This document shows, piece by piece, positions 1 through 9,314 of a stretch of 64,000 nt of DNA. Location: assembly GCA_051878795.1 (NCBI GenBank), contig JBJEKU010000010.1, positions 31,301 through 95,300 on the forward strand, written 5' to 3'. The stretch is from W1P20-047 sp051878795. GTDB taxonomy: Bacteria; Actinomycetota; Coriobacteriia; Coriobacteriales; Eggerthellaceae. Below the pieces are notes generated by a model, which saw only the letters and a list, made by a program, of their open reading frames with translations, made no database searches and was not told where the DNA came from. The stretch's first letter is position 1. The number at the start of each line of letters is the position of its first letter. Both the position numbers and the translations under genes were made by a program.

Positions 1-441
1 GTAGCGGTAAACCGCCTCTGCGGTGAAGTGCTTGACGTTTCCGGCGATTTCCGCGCAGGTCGCCGCCTGCCGTGCCTCGCGCGCACAGCGGACCACTCCC
101 AGATTCAGGCCGGTGATGGAGTGCTCCACCACGATGTCGCAGGCCGCATCCCAGAAGGGGGCGTTCACCGTTGCTCCGGCAAAGGGGTGCAGGAAGACGC
201 AGTGCATCACCGCGTGCAGGTAGTTACGCGCTAATGCCGCAGGCTCTTCCGCGTAGGTGCGGGCAGCCCAAGCGGGGCTGTAACGCAGGTAGTTGCCGTC
301 GGTTGCGAAGGTGGCTCCTGCGATGGGCAGTCCCTTCAGGCGGGCGCAGGCGCTTGCCATGAAGCGCATGTTCACCACGATGGAGTTTTTGGAAAGCTCA
401 AGCGCCTGGGCTCCTAATTGGGCTATTGACTCTTGCGCCAT
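1..441 (-). CDS. VWA-like / putative metallopeptidase domain protein, 3' end outside window
   Basis: The reading frame is open from the ATG at 441 down to base 1, 147 codons, so the C-terminus lies beyond the left edge. An upstream GGAGG fixes the start. The protein resembles the N-terminal domain of DUF2201 putative metallopeptidases, which usually continue into a VWA-like domain. The helix carrying the metal motif reads His76-x3-His80-x4-His85; the Glu expected after the first His of an HExxH motif is Ala77 here, so catalysis is doubtful. In this family such genes commonly sit beside a MoxR-type ATPase, which would lie left of the window. It is divergent from the leucine-rich-repeat gene at 668. 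The family call is by motif recognition only. Confidence 0.6.
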   Translation of the reverse strand, partial: MAQESIAQLGAQALELSKNSIVVNMRFMASACARLKGLPIAGATFATDGNYLRYSPAWAARTYAEEPAALARNYLHAVMHCVFLHPFAGATVNAPFWDAACDIVVEHSITGLNLGVVRCAREARQAATCAEIAGNVKHFTAEAVYRY

Positions 442-667
442 CAAACCTCCTTCCCGTTCGAAGGCCGCAGTGTTACAAGGCTGCGGCACAGTTGAATTAG
501 CTTGATTATCCTAACCCTGAGAGTGTAGCATTTTCGGGGCGCGGACCTGTTTTTCCCGCGCCCAGCTTAACCTATCGGAGATGATTTCGCGTAAGGTTTC
601 GATACTGCCGTATCGCCAGGTCATCGTGGGCTGGAGCCAGTGCGTCCAGCCGTTTGAAAGGATGCCG

Positions 668-2635
668 ATGAGCACGTATTCACCTATCTTCGAAGACACC
701 GAGACACCTATCGGGCAGCTTCTCGATCAGGTTGGCACCGCGGGGTGGCGCGCCAAGTCCAATGAAGTGGGCGTCATCCAGGCGGCGCACGCCATCGATG
801 GCGAGATGTGGGCGCCCCAGCTTACCCCATACAACGAATGGAAGCCCCGCGGTAACGGCCGTGTGAGCGACGGTCACGATGGCGATCTGTACAAGGTGGG
901 TGCCTTGAACATGGGCATTTCCGTGGAGCTGCGCGAGGAAGTGCTCAAGCGCAGTGCGGAAGCCGCCCGTAAGGCCAAGGCGAGCCAGCTTGCCGAAGAG
1001 CAGGATGATTTTCTTGATCGCGACATCATCGACTTGCCGCTGGTCTTCGGCGTGAAGGAGTGCGAGGGCGGCTATGTTCTTGCGAAGGTTGACCTGCGCC
1101 AGTATGCGAAGCGCAGCCGTCGCGAGCGCGATCTTGTCCTGGTACTGCCGTCCCACGTGGATGGGGTTCCCATCATCAGGATCGATGCCGACGCTTTCTC
1201 GCGCTTCAACGTGCGCGGCATCGGCGTGCGATTGGTAGTGGTTCCCGACACCGTGCGCACCATCGACCCTGGTTGCTTTTCGTACCTGGCAGCGGAATAC
1301 GTCTACGTCGGCGCCCAGGCGACGGTGCTGGGCGGCCAGCCGCTCGAACGTTGGGCCCTGAAACCCCAGGTCGACCAGCGCTACTACTATGTCTCTCCCG
1401 ACAATCCCGCATGGAAGAGCGTGGATGGCAGCCTGGTTTCCAAAGACGGGACCTCGCTTCTGTTCCTGGCCCCGCCGTATGGCAAGCGCGTGCGCATTCC
1501 CCAGGGCGTCGTGCGCGTGGAAACCGATGCCCTTGCCAAGTGGGACAGCGTGCCCGAGGTAGTCGAATGCGGCCACGAACTCACGCGTATGGCTTCGAAG
1601 GAATGGGACGGGGCCTTGTGGCTATGCCCGCAGGATGCGCCCATGTTCGACATCCTGCTGCGCCGCGGTGTGCGCCTGGCAGGCCCCGGTGTTGTGACCG
1701 ACCAGGACTGCTGGTACGACTTCGACGAGCGCGGTGCCCTGTTGGTTGCAGGCCCTCCGGCTCCTCCGAGTGTTTCGCAGACCTTCGCGCGTGCGGCGGC
1801 AAGCATGGCAGACGGCACGGGCGACGCATCCCCTGCAGCCTTGGCGAAGAAGGTTGCCAAGACCCGTCCGCCCGCAACCTCGTTGCGCCTGCCTGCGGAA
1901 GTGGGGGGCACGCCATTGGTGCGTATCGCTTCCCGCGGCCTTATCACCTGCCCCGATACGCTGATCGTGCCCGAAGGCGTAGTTTCCGTGGGGGAGGACA
2001 ATGCCTGCAAGGGCCTGAAGAACCTGTCGTTGCCGGCAAGCCTGCGCCGTATCGAGGCGCACAGCTTCACCTCCCGCTGCCTGAAGGGCGTTACGTCCAT
2101 TCCCGCTGGGGTGGCGAGCGTGGGCGAAGGTTGCTTCGAGTATAGCGTCGTGCGTCTGGAGCACACCGGAACCATCGTCCACGTTTCTGCGAACCAGCTG
2201 CTCAACTGCTTCATCGAGCGCACCGACGAGGAAATCGCCGCACTGCAGGGCGCCGACCCGTCAAGCTATGTGCCTTTCGATTATGCCGCTTACGATGAAC
2301 TGTTGGTGCAGGGCAAGAACCTGCCCGACCGTATCGGTGCATTGGTGCATCGCATTGCGAACCCCTTCGGCCTTGCCGATGACGCACGTGCGAGCATCGT
2401 ATCGCAGATGCTGGCGAACAGCCGCGAGGTGATGGAATACGTGGCACGTGAAGGCGACTCGGAAACCGTGGCGAAGCTGATGGATGCCGGGTTCATCAAC
2501 GACCAGAACTTCGACGAGCAGATAGAGATGCTGCGCCGTTGCAACCGCACCGACTGCGTCATGCTGCTGATGGAGCGGCATCGTGCGAAGAACGCAGGCA
2601 AGCAGAAATCGGTGAAGTTGCGTTTCGCTTTATAG
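668..2635 (+). CDS. Leucine-rich-repeat (BspA-like) protein
   Basis: 655 residues. I chose the ATG at 668 because GAAAGGA lies about six bases upstream; the frame is open further up but has no better site. Two blocks (about residues 160-260 and 420-530) show LRR_5/BspA-type repeats, with recurring patterns such as VPDTVRTIDPGCF and PEGVVSVGEDNACKG. The last 100 residues look helical and ankyrin-like (REGDSETVAKLMDAGF). There is no signal peptide or membrane segment, so it is probably cytoplasmic, unlike secreted BspA surface proteins. It is divergent from the metallopeptidase/VWA-like gene and probably works with it, by inference from position. A strong terminator follows. Biochemical role unknown. 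Confidence 0.75.
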   Translation: MSTYSPIFEDTETPIGQLLDQVGTAGWRAKSNEVGVIQAAHAIDGEMWAPQLTPYNEWKPRGNGRVSDGHDGDLYKVGALNMGISVELREEVLKRSAEAARKAKASQLAEEQDDFLDRDIIDLPLVFGVKECEGGYVLAKVDLRQYAKRSRRERDLVLVLPSHVDGVPIIRIDADAFSRFNVRGIGVRLVVVPDTVRTIDPGCFSYLAAEYVYVGAQATVLGGQPLERWALKPQVDQRYYYVSPDNPAWKSVDGSLVSKDGTSLLFLAPPYGKRVRIPQGVVRVETDALAKWDSVPEVVECGHELTRMASKEWDGALWLCPQDAPMFDILLRRGVRLAGPGVVTDQDCWYDFDERGALLVAGPPAPPSVSQTFARAAASMADGTGDASPAALAKKVAKTRPPATSLRLPAEVGGTPLVRIASRGLITCPDTLIVPEGVVSVGEDNACKGLKNLSLPASLRRIEAHSFTSRCLKGVTSIPAGVASVGEGCFEYSVVRLEHTGTIVHVSANQLLNCFIERTDEEIAALQGADPSSYVPFDYAAYDELLVQGKNLPDRIGALVHRIANPFGLADDARASIVSQMLANSREVMEYVAREGDSETVAKLMDAGFINDQNFDEQIEMLRRCNRTDCVMLLMERHRAKNAGKQKSVKLRFAL

Positions 2636-2681
2636 GATCTGCGGGGCGCCGGAGAGCTGCCCGCTGTCCAAGAAAAGACAA

Positions 2682-2710
2682 AAGAGCCTGCAGTTGCGGG
2701 CTCTTTTTAT
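2682..2710 (+). terminator. Rho-independent terminator
   Basis: AAGAGCC pairs with GGGCTCTT across a nine-base loop and runs into TTTTTAT. It ends the leucine-rich-repeat gene. Confidence 0.8.
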
Positions 2711-2774
2711 AATTGCGATTAGCATTGATGATACTATGATCCTGTGAGGTTTCGGATGCGAGGGAAGGGACCTG

Positions 2775-4037
2775 ATGGGTAAAAACGGCGGTGCTGCCGG
2801 TTCGGTTGGCTGGAAGGCGTTTTCAGGCATTTGCGTGATGTCCCTGCTCTGGAGCGGTATCGAGTGGTACTGCATGAGTCTGTATGCCGATCCGGTGGTG
2901 ACCGATTTGGGGATATCCAGGACCGCCTTCATGTTCGCGCTCTCCCTGATGGCAGGCATCAGCGCTACGGTCAGTCTGACCTGCTTCGGTTCCGTCGAGC
3001 AGCGTTTCGGAGTCCGTCGCCTGCTCATTGCAGGCGGCATTTTGGACACCCTGGCGTTTCTGGTGCTGGGATTGGCGAATTCCCTTCCCGTTTTGTACTT
3101 GGGTGCCATCCTGTACGGCTTCGGCACGAGCGTGACCGGGTACAACATGGCGGCAACTGCGGTGAACCATTGGTTTGCCAGCAGGAGGGGGTCCATGGTG
3201 GGCGTTGCGAACACCGTCGGCTGCGTTTCGGGGATAGTGTTTTCCCCGGTAATCGCGGCGCTCATCGCGGTAGTGGGCTGGAGGATGTCGTTTTTCGTCT
3301 GCTTCGTTCTTTCGGTGGCGGGCGTGCTGCTGGTCGCCTTCCTGTACAGGGGCAACCCTGAAGACCTGGGCGTCGAACCCTTGTATTCCAGCGGGCAGGA
3401 AGGAGCAGATCCTCGGGAAACGCCTGCTTTTGCCGAAGAGGGCGAAGAAGACCAGGGTGGAGTGCCCTATTCCCAGGCAATCAGGACCAGCCGTTTCTGG
3501 ATCCTTGCGCTTGCGTATTTCGTCATCGGCATGGCGAGTTACGGGATCATGAGCACCATGGCCTTGTTCGCCATCGATTTCGGATATTCCAGCCTGCAGG
3601 GAGTTGTTGTGAGCGTTTCGCTCATCGCCTCGGCCGTCCTGTTGGTGCCCTTGGGTGCGGTGTGCGACCGCTTCGGGAGCCGTTGGGCCCTTACCATCTG
3701 CTGTGCGACAGCTATCATCGCCGCCCTTCTGCTTTGCGCCGGATCCCTTCCCGCAGCGGCGGTTTTCATTGCCTCTGCCTGCTCGGGCGCAGCGTACAAC
3801 AGCACGATTGTTCCCGTGAGCGTTTCCGTGCGCGAGGCCTTCGGGGCGCGCGAGTATTCCAAGAAGCTGGGTTTCTGCGCGGGGTGCGCGACGGTGGGCA
3901 TTTCTGCCGGCCCCACTGTGACCAGCATGTTCTTCGATTTGACGGGTAGCTACCATATGGCGTTGGTCGCCTTCGCCATCCTGTGCGCAGCCGCCCTGTT
4001 CGCCTTTCATGCTGTTGCCCGCCCGGCGGTACGCTAG
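2775..4037 (+). CDS. Major facilitator superfamily transporter
   Basis: 420 residues with about twelve hydrophobic spans in two halves separated by a charged loop near residues 200-235 (many Glu and Asp). GGAAGGGA precedes the ATG. The pattern with LADPVVTDLGISRTAF after the first helix resembles the oxalate/formate antiporter-like branch of the MFS, which carries organic anions, but substrate cannot be read from sequence. It is monocistronic, between a terminator and a 311-base gap. A second, distantly similar MFS gene lies at 33028. Confidence 0.85.
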   Translation: MGKNGGAAGSVGWKAFSGICVMSLLWSGIEWYCMSLYADPVVTDLGISRTAFMFALSLMAGISATVSLTCFGSVEQRFGVRRLLIAGGILDTLAFLVLGLANSLPVLYLGAILYGFGTSVTGYNMAATAVNHWFASRRGSMVGVANTVGCVSGIVFSPVIAALIAVVGWRMSFFVCFVLSVAGVLLVAFLYRGNPEDLGVEPLYSSGQEGADPRETPAFAEEGEEDQGGVPYSQAIRTSRFWILALAYFVIGMASYGIMSTMALFAIDFGYSSLQGVVVSVSLIASAVLLVPLGAVCDRFGSRWALTICCATAIIAALLLCAGSLPAAAVFIASACSGAAYNSTIVPVSVSVREAFGAREYSKKLGFCAGCATVGISAGPTVTSMFFDLTGSYHMALVAFAILCAAALFAFHAVARPAVR

Positions 4038-4348
4038 GTCCATCTCCGGTCCTCGCCTCGCCACAGTGTCTGGCGCGGGAGGACGGGCCGGGGTTGCCAG
4101 GGTACGCGGGTGAATGTGCCGGGGGTTTCCGGAGCGCGCGGTTCTTCCCGATATGCATGGGAACCCTGCCGCGCCAATGCATGCGCTCCGACCCGATACA
4201 ACCGGTCCGATCGGTTTTCCGTCTTCTTGCGAAGCAGGTGGTTTTCCCTGGTCTGGTATGCTTGGTGTGAATACTAAGCACCCGGCTGCCTTGAATATGG
4301 GTTCGCGGCGGGCGGGCTGTGCGCCGTTCAGGCGCGGAAGGAGGGCGA
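4038..4348. other. Intergenic region, 311 bp
   Basis: No convincing gene. A weak hairpin (AACCG/CGGTT, 4200-4216) followed by TT may end the MFS transcript. An imperfect inverted repeat around 4260-4280 (GCTTGGT and ACTAAGC) lies in the likely promoter region of the DUF6273 gene and could be an operator. Confidence 0.35.
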
Positions 4349-4861
4349 ATGGAAGCAATCGAAACGGCGGCGGTGGGCGATACCGTGTCCTTCGGCCCCT
4401 ATGAGTGGCTTGTCATCGCAAAGGAAGAATCCAGGGCGATGCTCATCACCCGCGATTCCATCGATCAGGGAACCAGGTATAACGAAACCATGGGGCGCAC
4501 CTATTGGGAAAACTGCACCCTGCGTACTTGGTTGAACGGCGAATTCCTCGACCGTTTCCCCGAAGCGGACCGGGAGCGCATCCTGCAGGTGGAAGTGGGC
4601 GATTCCGGCAATCCCAAGTTCGAGCTGGACGGCGGCAACGCGACCATGGACAAGGTCTTCTGCCTTTCCGCCAAGGAAGCCAAGGAGCTGATGGACGACG
4701 AACAGCGCAAGGCTTCCGCTAACTGGTGGATCCGCACCCCGGGCTATGTGTCCATGCATGCGGTGTGCGTGTTCAGCGATTCGGGCGGGATCTATCTCGA
4801 TGGTTATTCCGTCAATACGGGTAATTTCGCAGTCCGTCCCGCGCTGTGGGTTTCGTGCTAG
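4349..4861 (+). CDS. DUF6273 domain protein
   Basis: 170 residues, ATG preceded by GGAAGGAGG at ideal spacing. It matches the DUF6273 pattern common in gut Firmicutes and Coriobacteriia: an N-terminal FGPYEWLVI strand, a central TYWENCTLRTWLNG segment and a C-terminal RPALWV ending. In other proteins this domain is often extracellular or attached to repeats, but here it stands alone with no signal peptide. It ends 11 bases before the aminopeptidase start, so the two are probably co-transcribed. Function unknown. Confidence 0.75.
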   Translation: MEAIETAAVGDTVSFGPYEWLVIAKEESRAMLITRDSIDQGTRYNETMGRTYWENCTLRTWLNGEFLDRFPEADRERILQVEVGDSGNPKFELDGGNATMDKVFCLSAKEAKELMDDEQRKASANWWIRTPGYVSMHAVCVFSDSGGIYLDGYSVNTGNFAVRPALWVSC

Positions 4862-4872
4862 GGGGTGCCGGC

Positions 4873-6111
4873 ATGGGTGATACCTTTGATCGGAAGCTTG
4901 CCAAGTACGCCCGTCTGGCGGTGGAGACGGGCTGCAATCTGCAGCCCGGACAGGAGCTGTACGTTTCTGCGGATGTGACGCAGGTACAGCTGGTGCGCCA
5001 TGTGGTGCGCTGCGCATACGAGGCGGGCGCTTCTAATGTGCATGTGCAGTGGGCGGACGAAGTGATCGGCCGCATGCATTACGATTACAAGCCTGCTGAA
5101 TCGTTCAGCGAATTCCCCGAATGGCGGGCGATGCTGCTCAACGGTACCGCCAAGCGCGGAGCGGCAGCGTTGTTCATCAGCAGCGAGGACCCGCAGATCA
5201 TGGCCGGTGTCGACCAGCAGAAGCTCACCAATTGGGTGATTGCCAGCAATAAGGCCTGCCGCGATTGGCGTGATGGCATGGACTTCGGCAAGAACGTCTG
5301 GTGCATCATCGGGGCAGCAAGCCCTGCGTGGGCGCGCCAGGTCTTCCCCGGCATTCCCGAAGAAGAGGCGGTTGACAGGTTGTGGGATGCGATCTTGCAC
5401 ACGGCGCGCTGTGATGGCGAAGATCCTGCGGCAGCATGGAGCGACCACGAGAAGAGTTTCTATGAGCGCAAGGAATGGCTGAACGGGCAGCGCTTCGACG
5501 CACTGCATTACTCCAACAGCCTGGGGACCGATATCACCATCGGCTTGACCGAAAAGCACGTGTGGGAAGGCGGCGGCGAGGTGACCGTGGACGGGCGCTT
5601 CTTCTTCCCGAACATGCCCACCGAAGAGATCTTCACCACCCCCGACCGCAGGCGCGTGGAAGGTACCGTGGTGTCCAGCATGCCGCTGAACCACGACGGT
5701 GCGCTTGTGGAGGGTATCCGCATTACCTTCAGGGAGGGCCGTGCGGTGGAGTATTCCGCCGAAAGAGGCGGCGAGGTGCTGGCGCAGATCATCGAGACCG
5801 ACGAGGGCTCGCATTACTTGGGCGAGATGGCGCTGGTTCCCAAGACCAGCCCCATCAAGCAGACGGGGATCCTGTTCCTGAACACGCTCTTCGATGAGAA
5901 TGCGAGCTGCCATTTCGCTTTGGGCATGGGCTTTCCCGAATGCTACGAAGGCGGGCGCAAGATGAGCAAGGAAGAGCTGCTGCAGGTAGGCGTGAACGAT
6001 TCGGCAACCCATGTGGACTTCATGCTGGGTACCGAAGACCTCTCCATCGACGGCATCAAGGCGGACGGCACCCGCGTGCCCGTGTTCCGCAACGGGGACT
6101 GGGCCTTTTAA
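4873..6111 (+). CDS. M29 family aminopeptidase
   Basis: 412 residues, the usual length for the AmpS/AmpT thermophilic-type metallo-aminopeptidases that remove N-terminal residues from peptides using two metal ions. The conserved C-terminal half is intact: Glu in PNMPTEE, Glu in GEMALVP, His in ENASCHFA, and the pair in SATHVDFMLG are the expected metal and catalytic residues. I chose the ATG at 4873 because an AGGGGG tract lies just upstream and the preceding gene ends at 4861. No export signal, so cytosolic peptide turnover is expected. A terminator follows. Confidence 0.9.
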   Translation: MGDTFDRKLAKYARLAVETGCNLQPGQELYVSADVTQVQLVRHVVRCAYEAGASNVHVQWADEVIGRMHYDYKPAESFSEFPEWRAMLLNGTAKRGAAALFISSEDPQIMAGVDQQKLTNWVIASNKACRDWRDGMDFGKNVWCIIGAASPAWARQVFPGIPEEEAVDRLWDAILHTARCDGEDPAAAWSDHEKSFYERKEWLNGQRFDALHYSNSLGTDITIGLTEKHVWEGGGEVTVDGRFFFPNMPTEEIFTTPDRRRVEGTVVSSMPLNHDGALVEGIRITFREGRAVEYSAERGGEVLAQIIETDEGSHYLGEMALVPKTSPIKQTGILFLNTLFDENASCHFALGMGFPECYEGGRKMSKEELLQVGVNDSATHVDFMLGTEDLSIDGIKADGTRVPVFRNGDWAF

Positions 6112-6130
6112 CCGAATGGGCATCGATCTG

Positions 6131-6160
6131 GCGGAGTCCTGGAAACGGGACTCCGCTTTT
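6131..6160 (+). terminator. Rho-independent terminator
   Basis: GCGGAGTCC pairs with GGACTCCGC around a short loop and is followed by TTTT. It closes the DUF6273-aminopeptidase unit. Confidence 0.85.
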
Positions 6161-6288
6161 CGTTTCGATGCGCAATATCAACAAAGCGGTGATGAAAAGG
6201 CATTCTGCCTGCTTGCGTGGGGTACAATCTGCCAATGGATTGCATGGTGGGGCGCAAGACCGGCCCTGCCGTTCGGAAGGAGTGGCTC

Positions 6289-7617
6289 ATGGGCCTCATT
6301 AAAGCGATTACCGGTGCCACAGGCGGCGTTCTTGCCGACCAGTGGAAGGAAATGATCTACTGCGACGCTATCCCCGCAGATACTCTGATGGTGAAGGGCC
6401 AGAAGCGCGTTTCCGGCCGCAGCAGCAATACCAAGGCGTCCGATAATATCATCACAAATGGATCCGCGATCGTGGTCAACGACGGTCAGGCGATGATCAT
6501 CGTCGACCAGGGCAAGGTCGTCGAGTTCTGCGCGGAGCCCGGCCAGTTCACCTACAACAGCTCTTCCGAGCCCTCTATCTTCACCGGTGACCTGGAACAG
6601 GGCATCAGGGATTCCATCGCGCGTGTGGGCGAGCGATTCGGCTTCGGCGGCGATACCGGCCACGACCAGCGCGTGTATTACTTCAACATCAAGGAAATCG
6701 TCGACAACAAGTACGGCACCCCCACTCCCGTGCCCTTCCGTGTCATCGACAGGAACATCGGTCTGGATGTGGATATTTCGGTGCGCTGCAACGGCGTGTA
6801 CTCCTACAAGATCGTCGACCCCGTGCTGTTCTACACCGAGCTGTGCGGAAACGTATCCGATCGCTATATGCGCAGCGAAATCGAAGGCCAGATGAAGTCC
6901 GAGCTGCTCACGGCGCTGCAGCCCGCTTTCGCCGTGGTATCCGCGGCTGGCGTGCGCTATAGCGAGATTCCCGCTCACACCATCGAGCTGTGCGATGCGC
7001 TCAACGATGTCCTTTCCGAGAAGTGGACCCGCCTGCGCGGCATCAAGATTGTCAGCTTCGGCGTGAATTCCATCGCGGCGAGCGAAGAAGATCAGCAGAT
7101 GATCAAGGACCTGCAGAAGAGCGCTACCATGCGCGACCCCAGGATGGCGGCAGCGGTGCTGACCGGCGCCCAGGCAGACGCGATGCGCACTGCGGCAGCC
7201 AACGAAGGTGGCGCCATGACCGGTTTCATGGGCATGGGTATGGCGGCCGGAGCTGTTGGTAACCAGGCTGCGAACCTGTATGCCATGGGCGAACAGTCCG
7301 TTCCCGCCCCGGTTGCGGCTTCTGCTCCCGCGCCTGCGCCTGCTGCGGGTGGTTGGACTTGCGAGTGCGGAAGGGTTTGCACCGGCAAGTTCTGCCAGGA
7401 ATGCGGCAAGCCCAAGCCCGAGCCTGCCGGCTGGACCTGTGCATGCGGTACTGCGTGCACCGGCAAGTTCTGCCCGGAATGCGGTTCTCCCAAGCCCGTT
7501 GCGGCGCGTCGGTACAAGTGCAGCAACTGCGGATGGATTCCCGAGGATCCTGCGAACCCGCCTAAGTTCTGCCCCCAGTGCGGCGACCGTTTCGACGAAG
7601 GGGATGCGGTAAGCTAG
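6289..7617 (+). CDS. SPFH domain protein with C-terminal zinc ribbons (YdjL/virion-core-like)
   Basis: 442 residues. The ATG at 6289 has GGAAGGAG upstream, so the longer open frame from 6217 is not used. Residues about 1-290 match the bacterial SPFH/Band-7 subgroup once labelled 'virion core protein', with MGLIKAITGATGG at the N-terminus. An Ala/Pro-rich linker leads to three Cys-pair modules in the last 90 residues: two near-duplicate CxC...CxxC units containing CTGKFC, then a CSNCG...CPQCG rubredoxin-like knuckle. SPFH proteins form membrane-associated assemblies; zinc ribbons suggest protein or nucleic-acid contacts. Role unknown. It is monocistronic with its own terminator. Confidence 0.85.
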   Translation: MGLIKAITGATGGVLADQWKEMIYCDAIPADTLMVKGQKRVSGRSSNTKASDNIITNGSAIVVNDGQAMIIVDQGKVVEFCAEPGQFTYNSSSEPSIFTGDLEQGIRDSIARVGERFGFGGDTGHDQRVYYFNIKEIVDNKYGTPTPVPFRVIDRNIGLDVDISVRCNGVYSYKIVDPVLFYTELCGNVSDRYMRSEIEGQMKSELLTALQPAFAVVSAAGVRYSEIPAHTIELCDALNDVLSEKWTRLRGIKIVSFGVNSIAASEEDQQMIKDLQKSATMRDPRMAAAVLTGAQADAMRTAAANEGGAMTGFMGMGMAAGAVGNQAANLYAMGEQSVPAPVAASAPAPAPAAGGWTCECGRVCTGKFCQECGKPKPEPAGWTCACGTACTGKFCPECGSPKPVAARRYKCSNCGWIPEDPANPPKFCPQCGDRFDEGDAVS

Positions 7618-7655
7618 GCGCTTGCGCGTGCGCTTCCGATATCTGCATCAAGCCA

Positions 7656-7687
7656 ACGACCCGGGATTGTTCCCGGGCCGTTTTGTT
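7656..7687 (+). terminator. Rho-independent terminator
   Basis: CCCGGGA and TCCCGGG pair around a short loop and lead into TTTTGTTG. It marks the boundary between core genes and the restriction island. Confidence 0.8.
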
Positions 7688-7733
7688 GTTTGGGACGATG
7701 ATGATGGGCTGAAAGCTTCGATGTGGATTGGAA

Positions 7734-8960
7734 TCAGTAATTCAGTCCAAAAGCCCAAAGGGGTATCACGTTTTCGCATCCGTATTCGATGCCGTCTCTG
7801 ATCACATAGCCGTTTTCGATATCCCTAATCTGCGCTTGCCCCTTTCCAGGGCCGCCAACCTCGAATGTGCATTTTCCGATTGTGAAGTCCGATGCTTTCG
7901 ATGCGGTGACTAGATGGTTCACTCTCATTTGGTTGAAGAAGAAGGTTTCCCTGACGGTGCCTGCGCTGCAGTTCTCGCATAGATTGAACAGAATGTTGGG
8001 ATTGTCAAGGAACACCTTCTCGGGTTTCCCCAATGCGCCTAGTCCGCTGGCTCCTGTTCGCAAAAGGGCGATCATCCCAGCCTTCTCCATGTATACAAGG
8101 TAGTCTTCGACGCTATTCCTACTGATTTGGATTTGCTTTGCCAGATTGCTGATGTTCGGTTTGAAGGGCACGAGTTCGCTGATCACAACCATTAGTTTGA
8201 GCAATTTGCGTCCAGTAGACATGTTCATTTGGGCGTATGATGGGATGTCCTGTTCGAGGGTTCGGGTGATAACCTGCCTCAGTTTCATTGCGAAATCCGG
8301 ATCTGCTCCAAATGGGTAATAACCCGATTGAAGGTATTCCTCGAAAAGAGGGAGCGGGTGGTCGACTTCCGGGATGGAAACTTTGTTTTCGAGAATCTGA
8401 TCAAGCGTCAGGATCGGTGCGTCGATGTCGTAACGAATCTTGAGAAACTCACGGAAGGAGAGGCCTTGCATGAGGTATCGGGGGGCGCGACGGGATAGGT
8501 CTGCTTCGCCTTTTTCGATATCGAGAACCGACGAGCCGGTGAAGTAGACGTGCATGTTGGGATATGCGTCATAGATATTCTTCAGTTCACGGGACCATTG
8601 CGGGTATTTATGCACCTCATCGATGAAAAGATATCTTCCGCCATGCTTATAGAATGCATCGGCTGCATCCACAAGCGTATGCGTAGTGAAGAACAGGTGG
8701 TCTGCTGTTACATAGAGCGCTTCGCCTTTGCTGTGGGTGTCGCGGATCCGTTGCAGGAAGAGCGTCGTTTTTCCGACACCGCGCGGACCGACTAATGCGA
8801 GCATTCGGTTGTTCCAGTCGATACGATTGTATTGGTACCGCTTGAAATCGAATCTCATATGTGCGAGTTGGTTTTCCATGTATTCGTAAAGTGATTCCAT
8901 AGCTACCTGTTTCTTCGGGGTATCGAGTGAAATGCTGTCGACACGAGCTGATAGATCCAT
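7734..8960 (-). CDS. AAA_14 / DUF4143 family ATPase
   Basis: 408 residues from the ATG at 8960; the ATG at 8900, which has a weak AGG upstream, is an alternative. The AAA domain shows Walker A GPRGVGKTT, Walker B LFIDEVHKY and a sensor FTGSS. A winged-helix-like part (NLAKQIQISRNSVEDYLVYMEKAGMI, within 20-residue steps) and the DUF4143 nuclease-like C-terminal domain follow. Such ATPases are abundant in gut bacteria, often scattered and variable, and their function is not settled. The start codon abuts a large palindrome, the first of three regularly spaced copies, suggesting tight autoregulation. It is divergent from the restriction endonuclease and is AT-richer than its surroundings. Confidence 0.85.
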   Translation of the reverse strand: MDLSARVDSISLDTPKKQVAMESLYEYMENQLAHMRFDFKRYQYNRIDWNNRMLALVGPRGVGKTTLFLQRIRDTHSKGEALYVTADHLFFTTHTLVDAADAFYKHGGRYLFIDEVHKYPQWSRELKNIYDAYPNMHVYFTGSSVLDIEKGEADLSRRAPRYLMQGLSFREFLKIRYDIDAPILTLDQILENKVSIPEVDHPLPLFEEYLQSGYYPFGADPDFAMKLRQVITRTLEQDIPSYAQMNMSTGRKLLKLMVVISELVPFKPNISNLAKQIQISRNSVEDYLVYMEKAGMIALLRTGASGLGALGKPEKVFLDNPNILFNLCENCSAGTVRETFFFNQMRVNHLVTASKASDFTIGKCTFEVGGPGKGQAQIRDIENGYVIRDGIEYGCENVIPLWAFGLNY

Positions 8961-9046
8961 TATTGCACTATAATAGTGCAATAATTCTATAAAATTGCTC
9001 ACAAATAGAGCAATAAATGGCAAAAAATGCACAATAATAGTGCAAA
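8959..9046. promoter_or_regulatory. Three phased operator-like palindromes
   Basis: Copy 1 is a perfect 27-bp palindrome at 8959-8985 (13-bp arms). Copies 2 (8994-9014) and 3 (9026-9046) are related imperfect palindromes sharing ATTGCNC at the left and GCAAT or GCAAA at the right, with AATAG in between. The centres are at 8972, 9004 and 9036, exactly 32 bp apart, or about three helical turns. They overlap the only place a promoter for the AAA_14 gene can lie (TATAGAAT-like box on the minus strand near 8988). Binding by a dimeric repressor on one helix face is inferred. Confidence 0.7.
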
Positions 9047-9314
9047 ACAGTAACGATGAACTCTCTTTTGGAAGATCACCGAGTAAGTCTGAAGGTCGGG
9101 GATGCTTCTCCAGTAAGCCCTCTTTTGCCTATCGGTCATCTTTCTCAAAGTGTTTGATTTACGTTAGGGAAGCGCAATCGATGGGCTTCCCAAGGGAATT
9201 TCTCCTTGTATGAGGGTGGTTTTTCTTGGTGATTCCTTTATCGATCATACTGTTTGACGGGGCGAGTTCTGCTGTCCTTGCTTGAAGTCTGATTACCATG
9301 AGATGGGAGCCAAA
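9047..9314. other. Intergenic region between ATPase and restriction gene
   Basis: About 270 bp with no gene I can support. It contains a 7-bp-stem hairpin (GGGAAGC/GCTTCCC, 9167-9191) without a U-tract, and it must hold the promoter of the restriction enzyme gene, though no hexamer pair is clear. Confidence 0.4.

Noticed and set aside
9167..9191. Hairpin GGGAAGC/GCTTCCC as a terminator
   Set aside because: No T-run on either strand; left as an unexplained hairpin.
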